Program-made: the position numbers and the translations under genes | Origin: Tenacibaculum dicentrarchi | Lineage (GTDB): Bacteria; Bacteroidota; Bacteroidia; Flavobacteriales; Flavobacteriaceae | Direction of reading: 5' to 3' | Length of the DNA stretch: 64,000 nt | NCBI RefSeq assembly: GCF_900239345.1 | Contig: NZ_OESZ01000034.1 | Span: 183,849 to 247,848 of the forward strand | Shown here: piece by piece, positions 36,116-45,518 of the stretch | Layout: each line of letters begins with the position of its first letter | How positions within the stretch are numbered: position 1 is the stretch's first letter | The notes under the pieces: generated by a model | What the model was told of the DNA's origin: nothing | The model's database searches: none | What the model saw: only the letters and a program-made list of their open reading frames with translations

Positions 36116-36973
36116 ATGATTGACAATATAAAAATTATAGAATGCCCGCGTGATGCAATGCAAGGAATAAAAAGTCATTTTATTCCTACTCAGGCAAAGG
36201 TTAAATATATCAATTCGCTACTAAAAGTAGGTTTTGATACGATTGATTTTGGAAGTTTTGTATCGCCTAAAGCAATCCCTCAAATGAGGGATACAGCTGC
36301 CGTTTTATCACAGTTAGATTTATCAAAAACAACAAGTAAGTTATTAGCAATTGTAGCTAATGTAAGAGGCGCAAACGATGCAGCTCAATTTGAAGAAATT
36401 AACTATTTAGGCTATCCTTTTTCAATATCTGAAAATTTTCAAATGCGAAATACGCATAAAACAATTGAACAATCGTTAGATACTTTAAAAGAAGTATTAT
36501 CAATAGCGAACAGAAGTAATAAAGAGGTTGTAGCGTATATGTCAATGGGGTTTGGAAACCCTTATGGTGATCCTTGGAATGTAGATATTGTAGCTGAATG
36601 GACAGAAAGATTAGCTAATTTCGGCGTTAAAATATTATCATTATCAGACACCGTTGGTAGCTCAACACCTGAGGATATAAATTATTTATTCTCAAATTTA
36701 ATACCGTGTTATCCTGAAATTGAATTTGGAGCTCATTTACATACAACACCTCAAAAATGGCACGAAAAAGTAGATGCTGCTTTTAAGGCAGGGTGCAACC
36801 GTTTTGATGGTGCTATAAAAGGATATGGAGGTTGCCCAATGGCTAAGGATGAATTAATAGGTAATATGCCAACAGAAAAATTATTATCTTATTTTACGGT
36901 TCAAAAAGCAGTGACCAATATAAAACCAATGAGTTTTGAAAGTGCTTATAATAAAGCTCTTGAACTTTTTTAA
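36116..36973 (+). CDS. Hydroxymethylglutaryl-CoA lyase
   Basis: The ATG at 36116 gives 285 residues and the normal family start (MIDNIKIIECPRDAMQG). A frame from 36050 would add 22 odd residues. The DRE-TIM barrel signature appears as 'ECPRDAMQG', the metal-binding 'GAHLHTTP' near residue 205, and the C-terminal 'KGYGGCPMAKDELIGN' with the conserved active-site Cys. It splits HMG-CoA to acetoacetate and acetyl-CoA in leucine catabolism. TATATTTG at 36103-36110 fits the -7 box and would put the transcript start at or near the ATG, so translation may be leaderless. No other leucine-degradation gene is adjacent. Confidence 0.9.
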   Translation: MIDNIKIIECPRDAMQGIKSHFIPTQAKVKYINSLLKVGFDTIDFGSFVSPKAIPQMRDTAAVLSQLDLSKTTSKLLAIVANVRGANDAAQFEEINYLGYPFSISENFQMRNTHKTIEQSLDTLKEVLSIANRSNKEVVAYMSMGFGNPYGDPWNVDIVAEWTERLANFGVKILSLSDTVGSSTPEDINYLFSNLIPCYPEIEFGAHLHTTPQKWHEKVDAAFKAGCNRFDGAIKGYGGCPMAKDELIGNMPTEKLLSYFTVQKAVTNIKPMSFESAYNKALELF

Positions 36974-36982
36974 AAAAAAAAT

Positions 36983-37798
36983 ATGAAATTTAAAAATATA
37001 CTTTTTTTCTTTTTAGCTCTTTTTTGTCAAGTTCTTTTTTGTCAAGATTTAATTGATGAACGAATAGGAGTGTGGCAAATAAATAAAGGTGTTTTAGTTA
37101 TTAATAAGTCAAATAAAAATGATTTAGCAAACGATTATTGGAAAGAGTTTTATAGAATTTTCCCAAAAGAATTAACGACAAAATATATTAAACGCCTAGT
37201 ATTAATGACTGATGGCGAACAAGAAAAAGTAGGTGCATTAGTGTCGTTAAATTCTCGAAACGATAAATGGCAATTAGAAATAGATGTTAAAGATGTAAAT
37301 TTAAAAACTAGGAATAAAAAAATATTGTACGAATCTATTTATACAATGGTGCATGAGTTTGGGCATTTATTAACGTTAAATAAAACTCAAATAAGACCAA
37401 CAAATAAAAGAAAACAAGAGGAAGGAGAATTGTATTTAACTCATGAAGGTGAGGCGTATCGAAAAAGTTATATTAATAGGTTTGTAAATTTATTTTGGAA
37501 AGGAAAATTATTAAATCGATGGGATGTTATTCAGCGAGATTATTGCTATACCGAAGCAAATTGTGTTGATAAATTATTTGACCTATATCAAGATAATTCA
37601 TCTGAGTTTTTAACAGATTATGCTGTTGAAAGCCCCGAAGAAGATATTGTCGAGAGTTGGACGGCGTTTGTTTTAAGACCAAGGATAAAAAAACCGAGGA
37701 CAATTGCACATAAAAAAAGAAATTTTTTCTATCAATTTCCAGAATTAGTAGAATATCGTAAAATGATTAGAAAAAATACACGAAAATATCTTCATTAA
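36983..37798 (+). CDS. Secreted putative zinc metallopeptidase (HExxH)
   Basis: This 271-residue protein has a Sec signal (MKFKNILFFFLALFCQVLF). The zinc-binding motif HEFGH lies in 'TMVHEFGHLLTLN' near residue 122, and 'EDIVESWTAFVL' about 110 residues later has an acidic candidate third ligand. I do not recognise a named peptidase family. It starts 9 bases after the HMG-CoA lyase gene and may share its transcript without a functional link. Several C-terminal basic residues ('RPRIKKPRTIAHKKR') are notable. Confidence 0.7.
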   Translation: MKFKNILFFFLALFCQVLFCQDLIDERIGVWQINKGVLVINKSNKNDLANDYWKEFYRIFPKELTTKYIKRLVLMTDGEQEKVGALVSLNSRNDKWQLEIDVKDVNLKTRNKKILYESIYTMVHEFGHLLTLNKTQIRPTNKRKQEEGELYLTHEGEAYRKSYINRFVNLFWKGKLLNRWDVIQRDYCYTEANCVDKLFDLYQDNSSEFLTDYAVESPEEDIVESWTAFVLRPRIKKPRTIAHKKRNFFYQFPELVEYRKMIRKNTRKYLH

Positions 37799-37858
37799 TT
37801 AGGGGCTATTTTATTGGTCGTAATTATTTTGTGTAAAATTAAGTTCAAAAATAAATCA

Positions 37859-39424
37859 ATGAAACAATTTAAATTCGTATTACTAGCCATAACAACTATT
37901 TTTGTTGTTAGTTGTGGTTCTTCAAAAGATGTACAAAAGGGGGCTGAAAAGAACTCGAATACAGCGTATCTCTTTAAAAAAGATTCTTCAAAAACATACT
38001 TTAATATCTTACAATTAAACGATGTTTATGAAATATCACCTATTCAAAGTGGTAAGTTTGGGGGGATGGCACGAGTAGAAACGGTGCATCAAAATTTGAA
38101 AAAAGAAAATAAAAATACAATGCTCGTTTTGGCAGGCGATTTTTTAAATCCATCATTAATAGGAGCGATGAAAGTTGACGGTTCTCGGGTTAGAGGTCAG
38201 CAGATGGTGGAAGTAATGAATGCAATGAATTTTGATTTAGTAGCCATTGGTAATCACGAATTAGACTTAAGTTATACGCATTTACAAGAGCGATTAAATG
38301 AAAGTCATTTTGATTGGATTTCATCAAACGTATTGCATAATAAAAACGGAAAACATCATTATTTCCATAAAGTAATCAACGGAAAAAAAGAAAGCTTAGA
38401 AGATTCATATATCAGAGAATTTTTAAACCCTGATGGTTCAACATTAAAGGTTGGTTTTATTAGTGCTTGTATTGCATCAAACCCAAAAAGTTACGTATAT
38501 TATGGCGATGTATATCAAGAAATAAAAAGAGCTTATAATGAAATAAAAGATCAGGTAGATATTGTTGTGGGATTAACACATTTAAGCCTAGAACAAGACA
38601 AAAAAGTAGCCGAATTATTACCGAATATTCCATTAATAATGGGAGGGCATGAGCATACCAATAGCTATGATCATGTAGGAAATGTTATTGTTGCTAAAGC
38701 AGATGCCAATGCTAAAACAGTTTATATTCATCGTTTTGAATACGATCCTTTAACTAAAAAAGTTCAATTAAAATCAGAGTTAAAAGAAATTAATGATAAA
38801 ATTCCTTCGGATAAAAAAGTAGGCATTATTGTTGATAAGTGGCAAACTGTTTTAAAAAATAAAATTCAAGATATTGTATCAAATCCTTATGAGGTAATTT
38901 ATAAAACTAAAATTCCTTTAGATGCTAGAGAAACACCTATTAGAAGTAGGCAAACAAATATGGGAGGAATTATAGCAAAATCAATGAGTTTTGCATATAA
39001 TAATACTGTTGATTGCGCTTTAATAAATGGTGGTTCTGTTCGTATTGATGATGCCTTAGTAGGAAATATAAGTGTGATAGATATTTTTAGAGTTTTACCT
39101 TATGGAGGAGCTATTTTAAAAGTTAAAATTAAAGGAAGCTTATTAAAAGAAGTATTAGAATATGGTGAAAATTCATCAGGTACAGGAGCTTATTTACAGC
39201 GTTATAACGTAAAAAAAATAGGTAATACCTGGGCAATTGGTTCGGAAAAAATAAATGAAAATAAAATATATAACGTAGCCTTTTCAGATTATTTACTAAA
39301 AGGACTTGATATTCCTATGTTATCAGAAAAAAATCCAGGAGTTAAAGAAGTTTCTAAACCCTTAAAAACAGATTTAAGTGCTGATATTAGAAAAGCGGTA
39401 GTTGAGTACCTTAAAAAGAAGTAG
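37859..39424 (+). CDS. 5'-nucleotidase / metallophosphoesterase lipoprotein
   Basis: The ATG at 37859 gives 521 residues with a lipoprotein signal (MKQFKFVLLAITTIFVVSCG). The calcineurin-like metal site is spread over 'LQLNDVYE', 'LAGDFLNPS', 'IGNHELDLSY', 'GLTHLS' and 'MGGHEH'. The C-terminal 5'-nucleotidase domain shows 'RSRQTNMGG' and 'INGGSVRIDD'. Such proteins hydrolyse nucleoside monophosphates or UDP-sugars outside the cytoplasm. In the first metal motif N-D-V-Y replaces the usual D-x-H. Since that Asp/His pair normally binds metal, activity or metal use may differ. The gene stands between the HExxH gene and the iron locus. Confidence 0.85.
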   Translation: MKQFKFVLLAITTIFVVSCGSSKDVQKGAEKNSNTAYLFKKDSSKTYFNILQLNDVYEISPIQSGKFGGMARVETVHQNLKKENKNTMLVLAGDFLNPSLIGAMKVDGSRVRGQQMVEVMNAMNFDLVAIGNHELDLSYTHLQERLNESHFDWISSNVLHNKNGKHHYFHKVINGKKESLEDSYIREFLNPDGSTLKVGFISACIASNPKSYVYYGDVYQEIKRAYNEIKDQVDIVVGLTHLSLEQDKKVAELLPNIPLIMGGHEHTNSYDHVGNVIVAKADANAKTVYIHRFEYDPLTKKVQLKSELKEINDKIPSDKKVGIIVDKWQTVLKNKIQDIVSNPYEVIYKTKIPLDARETPIRSRQTNMGGIIAKSMSFAYNNTVDCALINGGSVRIDDALVGNISVIDIFRVLPYGGAILKVKIKGSLLKEVLEYGENSSGTGAYLQRYNVKKIGNTWAIGSEKINENKIYNVAFSDYLLKGLDIPMLSEKNPGVKEVSKPLKTDLSADIRKAVVEYLKKK

Positions 39425-39454
39425 TTTTTTATTTAAAATAAGTCTTAATAAAAT

Positions 39455-39484
39455 TTGGTAAATTAGATTTGTTGCATAAATTTG
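39455..39484 (+). promoter_or_regulatory. Promoter of the DUF4856-imelysin iron operon
   Basis: TTG at 39455-39457, then 19 bases, then TAAATTTG at 39477-39484. This is a full match to the Bacteroidota consensus. The first ATG of the operon is 27 bases downstream. A GCATAAATTTGCATAA repeat-like stretch overlaps the -7 box and could be an operator (inference). Confidence 0.75.
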
Positions 39485-39510
39485 CATAAAAAATCTAAAA
39501 ATAAAATAAA

Positions 39511-40728
39511 ATGAAAAAAGTTATTCTATCAATATTTGCTGTTTCAGCATTATTAATGACTTCATGTAGTGACGAAAAAGACCCTATAAAAGAAGTAAAA
39601 GCTCCTTCAACGTATACCTTTTCAAGAGATGCTAAAAGTACCGTAAGCTATTCTGGGCAACAAACTCGTTTAGATATGCATACGCAATTAAAATCTGCTT
39701 TAGGAAAAGCTTCCACAGAAGTGGTTGATGCCGATAAGTTAAACGCAATGTTTAACCATAAAGAAAAAGCAACTGATTTTGCAGACGGTTTGGTTTTTAA
39801 GGCCTCAGATTTAAACGCTTCTTCTAAAAATATTTCTGGAGCAACCGCATATAGCAAAACTTATAAAGAAGATGTAAAAGTATTTTTAAATTCTATTTTT
39901 ACAGAAACTGCAAAAAATTCAGGAAAAAAAGAGGTTCTTGCATCAAAAGGAGTTGCTGGAATTATGAACAGAAAGGCAGACGGTTCTAAAAAAATATTAG
40001 TTGATGCCAATGGTTTTGAATACGTTCAAGTATTTTCTAAGAGTTTAATGGGGGCTATGGAATTAGACCAAATTGTAAATAAGTATTTATCTTCAGATAA
40101 ATTAAACGTAGAAAATGAGAAGAATAAAGAAGGTAAAAATTACACCGAAATGGAGCACCATTGGGATGAAGCTTTCGGATATTCTGCATTAAGTGATAAC
40201 GCTTTAGCAATTGCAGATAAAGCAGCTTTAAAAGCTGGTGATTATGCTGCAAATTACCGTTTTTGGGGTGGGTATATTTATAGTGCCGATGCTTCTGATG
40301 CAGGTAAAGGTGTTAAAGATAGATTGATGAATGCCTTTTTAAAAGGTCGTCAAGCGATTGTTGATAAAAATTACCCTGCAAGAGATGAACAAGCAACTAT
40401 TATTAAGAAGGAATTATCATTAGTATGTGCTATTCGTGCAGCTCATTATTTAGATGCTGGTATTGCAAATGTAAATTCTACGGATGATCCACAAGCACAG
40501 GCAGGAGCTTTTCATGAATTATCAGAAGGTTTAGGTTTTGTATATAGTTTACAGTTTACAAATAATGGTTCTGATAAACCTTATTTTTCAAAAACTGAGG
40601 TAGATGAAATGATTACTAAATTAAAAGCAAAGGGTGGTTTATATCAAGATAATATTGGAGCTGTATTAAAAGAATTATCAGAAAAAGTAGCTAAAAGATT
40701 TGGTTTTACTATTGCTGAAGTAAAGTAA
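39511..40728 (+). CDS. DUF4856 lipoprotein
   Basis: This 405-residue protein has a lipoprotein signal (MKKVILSIFAVSALLMTSCS). 'YTFSRDAKSTVSYSGQQTRL' near residue 35 is the characteristic opening of DUF4856, and 'EHHWDEAFGY' near 212 is a conserved mid-block. DUF4856 proteins resemble imelysins in being helical envelope lipoproteins that accompany iron-uptake genes. The exact role is unknown. It is the first gene of a plus-strand run with imelysin, sterol desaturase, TonB receptor and HTTM genes. Confidence 0.85.
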   Translation: MKKVILSIFAVSALLMTSCSDEKDPIKEVKAPSTYTFSRDAKSTVSYSGQQTRLDMHTQLKSALGKASTEVVDADKLNAMFNHKEKATDFADGLVFKASDLNASSKNISGATAYSKTYKEDVKVFLNSIFTETAKNSGKKEVLASKGVAGIMNRKADGSKKILVDANGFEYVQVFSKSLMGAMELDQIVNKYLSSDKLNVENEKNKEGKNYTEMEHHWDEAFGYSALSDNALAIADKAALKAGDYAANYRFWGGYIYSADASDAGKGVKDRLMNAFLKGRQAIVDKNYPARDEQATIIKKELSLVCAIRAAHYLDAGIANVNSTDDPQAQAGAFHELSEGLGFVYSLQFTNNGSDKPYFSKTEVDEMITKLKAKGGLYQDNIGAVLKELSEKVAKRFGFTIAEVK

Positions 40729-40755
40729 TTCTAGTATTCAATTTGTATAATATAA

Positions 40756-40785
40756 ATAAGCACCTTTCTTTGTAAAGGTGCTTAT
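40756..40785 (+). terminator. Intra-operon hairpin (weak terminator or attenuator)
   Basis: A 12-base stem (core ATAAGCACCTTT / AAAGGTGCTTAT) with loop CTTTGT, 27 bases after DUF4856. No T-run follows, so it may lower or stabilise transcript ends instead of stopping transcription fully. Confidence 0.5.
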
Positions 40786-40805
40786 CTAGTAAATAAATAT
40801 AAGGT

Positions 40806-41924
40806 ATGAAAGTCATTAAAATTTTAACAAGTGCACTGTTTTTAGTGCTAATGATTAGCTGTAGTAGCGAAACAAACAAAGAAGAAAAGGTAGATGAAAA
40901 GCAAATGAAATTATTTTTAACCAATATGGTTGATGCTAACATAATTCCTGCTTTTACGAATTTTGGAACTGAATTAAGTAAATTAAATACGAGTTTTAAA
41001 ACATTTTCAACAGAAACAACTAAAGAAAACTTAGCAGCAGTTAAAATTCAGTATGTAAATACGACAATTGCTTGGCAAAATGCAGGTTTATATGAGGGAG
41101 GTTCAGCAACTAGAATAGGACCTTCTGTAACTACATATTTAAATCGTTTTGTAAATGTTTTTCCTACCGATAAACAAACTATTGATGAACTTGTAGGACT
41201 TCAAGAAAAGGATGCTTCTAATTATAGCCTTTCCTCTAATTTTAAAATTCAAGGCTTACCTGCCCTAGATTTATTATTTTATGATAGCAGTGTTGATGTG
41301 TTAGCGGAGTTTTCGGGAGAAAATAAAAACAAGCGTATTGACCATGTAAATGCTATTTTATCAAAAATGATTGAAAAAAATAACGATGTTGTAAGTGGAT
41401 GGAAAACAGAACGTACTGATTTTATTTCAAATACTTCTATGGCTGCAAATGGGTCTTTTAATAAAATATTAAATGCGTTTTCTGAATATTATGAACAGAA
41501 AATCCGTAAAGCAAAACTAGGTGGTCCTTTAGGGAAATTTACCCAAGGAACAGCGTATCCAAAAGATATTGAAGCACTTTATAGTAAGCAATCTAAAAAA
41601 TTATTAGTAGCTGCACATTTAGCAATACTTAATTTTTATGAAAATGGAAAAACACTCAGTTTAAAAACATTATTAAAAGAAACGGCTGTTAAAAGTAAAA
41701 TATCTGGTAAATTATTATCAGATGAATTATCTGGTAAATTAAATGCTGTGCAAACTAAGTTAGTAGCAATTCCTAATACGGATTTTGAAACATTAGTTAA
41801 AAAGAAAGATCCTTCTTTAAACCAAGCATATACTTCTTTTGTAACGGTTGTAGCGATGATAAAATCGGAAGTTATTCCTGCATTTGAAGGTCAAATAAAC
41901 TATGTAGATTCTGACGGAGATTAA
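40806..41924 (+). CDS. Imelysin-family lipoprotein (peptidase M75-like)
   Basis: This 372-residue protein has a lipoprotein signal (MKVIKILTSALFLVLMISCS). The helical imelysin domain shows 'ATRIGPSVTTYLNRF' near residue 100, 'IQGLPALDLLFY' near 150, and a conserved C-terminal helical part. The canonical GxHxxE motif is here G-L-P-A-L-D, so the putative metal or peptidase residues (His and Glu) are replaced. This matches the non-peptidase imelysin-like branch linked to iron uptake. It lies outside the inner membrane, anchored by lipid. Confidence 0.85.
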   Translation: MKVIKILTSALFLVLMISCSSETNKEEKVDEKQMKLFLTNMVDANIIPAFTNFGTELSKLNTSFKTFSTETTKENLAAVKIQYVNTTIAWQNAGLYEGGSATRIGPSVTTYLNRFVNVFPTDKQTIDELVGLQEKDASNYSLSSNFKIQGLPALDLLFYDSSVDVLAEFSGENKNKRIDHVNAILSKMIEKNNDVVSGWKTERTDFISNTSMAANGSFNKILNAFSEYYEQKIRKAKLGGPLGKFTQGTAYPKDIEALYSKQSKKLLVAAHLAILNFYENGKTLSLKTLLKETAVKSKISGKLLSDELSGKLNAVQTKLVAIPNTDFETLVKKKDPSLNQAYTSFVTVVAMIKSEVIPAFEGQINYVDSDGD

Positions 41925-41953
41925 TTAGTTCATTTTACAAATACTTAAAAAAA

Positions 41954-42931
41954 ATGTCTTTACACGAAGTAATACTTACAGTAGAAGAGGCTCTTAAAAT
42001 TCCTTTTTCTTATCTGCTAAATTCTACTAAAAGAATTTACTTTTTGTATTTGGCGAGTGCTATTATATTGGCATATTATATGTACACTAAAAATAAGATC
42101 AAAAGCTCTTTTTGGTCTTATTTATTTCCTTTAAAAAATTGGAAGAGCAGTTCGGCTTATACCGATTATGGGCTGTTGTTTTTTAACGCTTTTGTAAAAG
42201 TACTTTTGCTAGCGCCTTATTTTGTTTTCGGTTTATACATCGCTTTTTATACCAAAGAATACTTTCTTACTCAATTTGGTGAAACTCACTGGGAAGTATC
42301 TCAATTCACCGTGTTACTTACCTACACTTTTGTAATGACTTTTGTAAACGATTTTATGTCGTTTTTAATTCATTATATTTTTCACAAAGTGCCTTTTTTA
42401 TGGGAATTTCATAAAATTCATCATTCGGCAACACATTTAAATCCGCTAACACAATACCGATTACATCCTGTAGAGTTGATTATTAATAACATCAAAGGCA
42501 TTTTAATATTCGGACTTATAACAGGCTTTTTTGATTATATTTCTTTTGTTAAAATAAGCAAACTAACTTTTATAGGAGTAAATATATTTAGCTTTATTTT
42601 TTTATTCTTCGGATCAAACCTTCGACACTCGCATATTAAACTTACCTATTTTAATTTTTTAGAATATATTTTTATCAGCCCTTTTCAGCATCAAATTCAT
42701 CATAGTAATAACCAAGAACATTTCGATAAAAATATGGGCTCAAAACTTGCCCTTTGGGATTGGATTTTTGGTACCTTATTACGATCAGAGCAAGTAGAAA
42801 ATATTTCTTACGGCTTAGGCTTAGGCGATGATAAAAATTATAATACTTTTTTAAAAAATTTATATAAACCATTTACCAACCTTTTTTTTCAAATAAAAGG
42901 TTTAATTTTACGCTTTTGTAGCTCAAAATAA
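41954..42931 (+). CDS. Sterol desaturase / fatty acid hydroxylase family membrane protein
   Basis: This 325-residue inner-membrane protein has several hydrophobic helices. The histidine clusters of the di-iron family appear as 'HYIFHKVPFLWEFHKIHHS' (HxxxH and HxxHH) near residues 141-160, 'YRLHPVE', and 'HQIHHSNN' (HxxHH) near 247. The family hydroxylates or desaturates lipids using iron and O2. Position inside an iron-uptake operon, between imelysin and the TonB receptor, is unusual for a lipid enzyme. It may act on a lipid or sense iron. The substrate is unknown. Confidence 0.85.
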   Translation: MSLHEVILTVEEALKIPFSYLLNSTKRIYFLYLASAIILAYYMYTKNKIKSSFWSYLFPLKNWKSSSAYTDYGLLFFNAFVKVLLLAPYFVFGLYIAFYTKEYFLTQFGETHWEVSQFTVLLTYTFVMTFVNDFMSFLIHYIFHKVPFLWEFHKIHHSATHLNPLTQYRLHPVELIINNIKGILIFGLITGFFDYISFVKISKLTFIGVNIFSFIFLFFGSNLRHSHIKLTYFNFLEYIFISPFQHQIHHSNNQEHFDKNMGSKLALWDWIFGTLLRSEQVENISYGLGLGDDKNYNTFLKNLYKPFTNLFFQIKGLILRFCSSK

Positions 42932-42934
42932 ATT

Positions 42935-45424
42935 ATGAAAATTACTAGAAAAATTGCTATAACACTAAGTTGTTTATTAACTACTTGCTTATATTCACAA
43001 TTCAAAATATCAGGGAATATTACCAATCAAAAATCAAATTCTGCCATAAAAAATGTAACTGTTTATATTAATAAAGCAGGTAATTTATGGCAAAATTCAA
43101 AAGGAAATTATGTGATATCAGACCTAAAACCAGGAGATTATGAACTGGCTTTTTATTCGGAAGATTATCATATTTTAAATAAAAAAGTAACTATTGAAAA
43201 TAAAAATATCGTTTTAAATGCTTCTTTAAAAAAATTAGAAGAATATTTATCAGAAGTAGTAATAACAGCACATAAAAAAAAGGTTTTTAGCTTACAAAAA
43301 TTGCAAGATGTACAAGAGGTTGCTATTTATGCAGGTAAAAAAAGTGAGGTTGTTTTATTAGGGAATACCATCGCTAATTTAGCTACCAATAATGCCCGTC
43401 AAATATATTCGAAAGTTGCAGGTTTAAATATTTGGGAAAGCGATGGTGGCGGACTTCAATTAGGAATTGGTGGTAGAGGTTTAGACCCAAACAGAACCTC
43501 TAATTTTAACGTGCGTCAAAACGGATATGATATTAGTGCCGATGCTTTAGGATATCCTGAAAACTATTACACACCGCCAACAGAAGCTTTAGAAAAAATT
43601 GAAATTGTTCGTGGTGCAGCATCATTACAATACGGTACACAGTTTGGAGGGTTGCTAAATTTCAAACTTAAAAAACCTAATAAAAATAAAGAGTTTAGCT
43701 TGTCGTCAAGGCAAACACTTGCTTCATTTGGCTTGTTTAATTCGTTCAATACTATTAGTGGAACGGTTGGTAAAGTGGGGTATATTGGGTATTTAAACTA
43801 CAAACGTGGCGATGGCTACAGACCCAATTCTGATTTTAATCAATACAATGCCTTTGCAGGTGTTTATTCGCAATTAAATAAAAAATCGAAACTAGGTGTA
43901 GAGCTTACCTATATGGAATATTTGGCGCATCAGTCTGGAGGATTATCAGATGCAATGTTCGATAAAAACCCTAAACAATCAAACAGAACTAGAAACTGGT
44001 TTGAGGTAAAATGGTTGCTGTCTGCATTACATTTTGATCACAAATTTTCAAACCAAACTAAGCTTAATCTTAGAGCCTTTACTTTAAATGCAAGCCGAAA
44101 AGCAGTTGGTTTTCGTGACTATAGACCTGAAACAACAGACCCTATTTTATTAAATACTCCTGCCGAACGCGAATTGATTGTAGGTAATTTTAAAACTTTT
44201 GGGGCAGAAGCTCGTTTATTACATCATTATGATTTATTTAATAGTGAAGCTACTTTTTTAGCAGGTGCTCGCTATTATCAAGGTGATAATACAGGGAAAC
44301 AAGGTTTAGGAACTGATAAAAACGATGCTGATTTTAAATTTATTTCTTTAGATGATTACACGAAAAGAAGTTTTTCTGATGAAATAGCGATTAATAGTTC
44401 ATCGTATAAATACCCGAATAAAAACGCGGCTGTTTTTATCGAAAATATAATAAAAGTAAGTGATAAACTATCATTTACACCAGGTGTTCGTTTTGAAAAC
44501 ATAAATACAAAAGCTATCGGAACGTATAGAAATATAAAATCGAATACTGCTGGTGATATCCGTTCTGATGTAACCAATTCGGAGCATAGAAGTTTATCAC
44601 GTAACTTCTTTTTATTAGGATTAGGAACCAGTTATAAGCCTACAGATAAATTAGAATTATATGCAAATTTTTCTCAAAATTATAGGTCAATTACTTTTAG
44701 TGATATTCGTGTTGTAAGCCCAAACTCATTAGTTGACCCTAATATAGAAGATGAAAAAGGGTTTTCTGTCGATATAGGTTTAAGGGGTAAATTGGTGAAT
44801 GTACTTAAATTTGATGTAACAGGTTTTTACTTAAATTACGATAATCGCTTGGGTGATATTTTAGGGGTAGATCCTAATAGTGGAATTTTAAAACGCATTA
44901 GAACCAATGTTGGTAGTGCCGATATTTTAGGTGTTGAATCGCTAGTACAATGGAAAGTATTGCCTACTTTTTATGTAGAGTCAGACGACCATGATTTGAG
45001 CGCTTTTGTAAATTTAGCGGTAATAAAATCGAAATATACCAAACAATATTACCCAACATCAGTTAAAAGTATTGAAGGGAATCAAGTAGAATTTGTGCCT
45101 GCGGTAAACTTAAAAACAGGATTGCAATACCGTTATAAAAAACTTGGAACTTCGTTACAATACAGTTATTTATCAAAACAATTTACCGATGCGTCAAATG
45201 CTTTAGCGCAAGGAGGTAATGGAACGGTTGGTGAAATTCCTTCTTTTCAAATTATGGACCTATCGTTTAGCTATGATTATTCAAAAAGATGGAGTTTTGA
45301 AGCAGGGGTAAATAATATGCTAAACAATTCTTACTTTACCCGTAGAGCAACAGGATATCCAGGACCAGGGATTATACCGTCTGACCCAAGATCTTTTTAC
45401 GGAACTATTGAATTTAAATTATAA
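42935..45424 (+). CDS. TonB-dependent receptor, FecA-like, with carboxypeptidase-regulatory domain
   Basis: This 829-residue outer-membrane receptor has a Sec signal and a carboxypeptidase D regulatory-like domain (about 25-95, 'NVTVYINKAGNLWQNSKGNY'). A plug domain (about 125-240, with 'IGGRGLDPNRTSNFNVRQNG' and 'EKIEIVRGAASLQYG') precedes a 22-strand barrel ending 'SFYGTIEFKL' with the terminal aromatic/Leu signature. The plug resembles FecA-type ferric-siderophore receptors. It starts 3 bases after the desaturase stop. Ligand is unknown; ferric citrate-like or another chelate is likely from context. Confidence 0.9.
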   Translation: MKITRKIAITLSCLLTTCLYSQFKISGNITNQKSNSAIKNVTVYINKAGNLWQNSKGNYVISDLKPGDYELAFYSEDYHILNKKVTIENKNIVLNASLKKLEEYLSEVVITAHKKKVFSLQKLQDVQEVAIYAGKKSEVVLLGNTIANLATNNARQIYSKVAGLNIWESDGGGLQLGIGGRGLDPNRTSNFNVRQNGYDISADALGYPENYYTPPTEALEKIEIVRGAASLQYGTQFGGLLNFKLKKPNKNKEFSLSSRQTLASFGLFNSFNTISGTVGKVGYIGYLNYKRGDGYRPNSDFNQYNAFAGVYSQLNKKSKLGVELTYMEYLAHQSGGLSDAMFDKNPKQSNRTRNWFEVKWLLSALHFDHKFSNQTKLNLRAFTLNASRKAVGFRDYRPETTDPILLNTPAERELIVGNFKTFGAEARLLHHYDLFNSEATFLAGARYYQGDNTGKQGLGTDKNDADFKFISLDDYTKRSFSDEIAINSSSYKYPNKNAAVFIENIIKVSDKLSFTPGVRFENINTKAIGTYRNIKSNTAGDIRSDVTNSEHRSLSRNFFLLGLGTSYKPTDKLELYANFSQNYRSITFSDIRVVSPNSLVDPNIEDEKGFSVDIGLRGKLVNVLKFDVTGFYLNYDNRLGDILGVDPNSGILKRIRTNVGSADILGVESLVQWKVLPTFYVESDDHDLSAFVNLAVIKSKYTKQYYPTSVKSIEGNQVEFVPAVNLKTGLQYRYKKLGTSLQYSYLSKQFTDASNALAQGGNGTVGEIPSFQIMDLSFSYDYSKRWSFEAGVNNMLNNSYFTRRATGYPGPGIIPSDPRSFYGTIEFKL

Positions 45425-45450
45425 ATTCAAATCAATTTAAGATTAAAGTA

Positions 45451-45490
45451 AAGCGTTTCTGTTTTTTCTAAAATAGAAACGCTTTTTTTT
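45451..45490 (+). terminator. Terminator after the TonB receptor
   Basis: AAGCGTTTCT / AGAAACGCTT stem (45451-45460 with 45475-45484) followed by T8. The HTTM gene starts soon after, so read-through or a second promoter is needed for it. Confidence 0.85.
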
Positions 45491-45518
45491 AAAATTAGCA
45501 GTCTTTTTTCAATAAAAA

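Noticed and set aside
40709..40942. Minus-strand ORF overlapping the imelysin start
   Set aside because: It is antisense to a well-supported lipoprotein gene and a hairpin and has no recognisable protein features.
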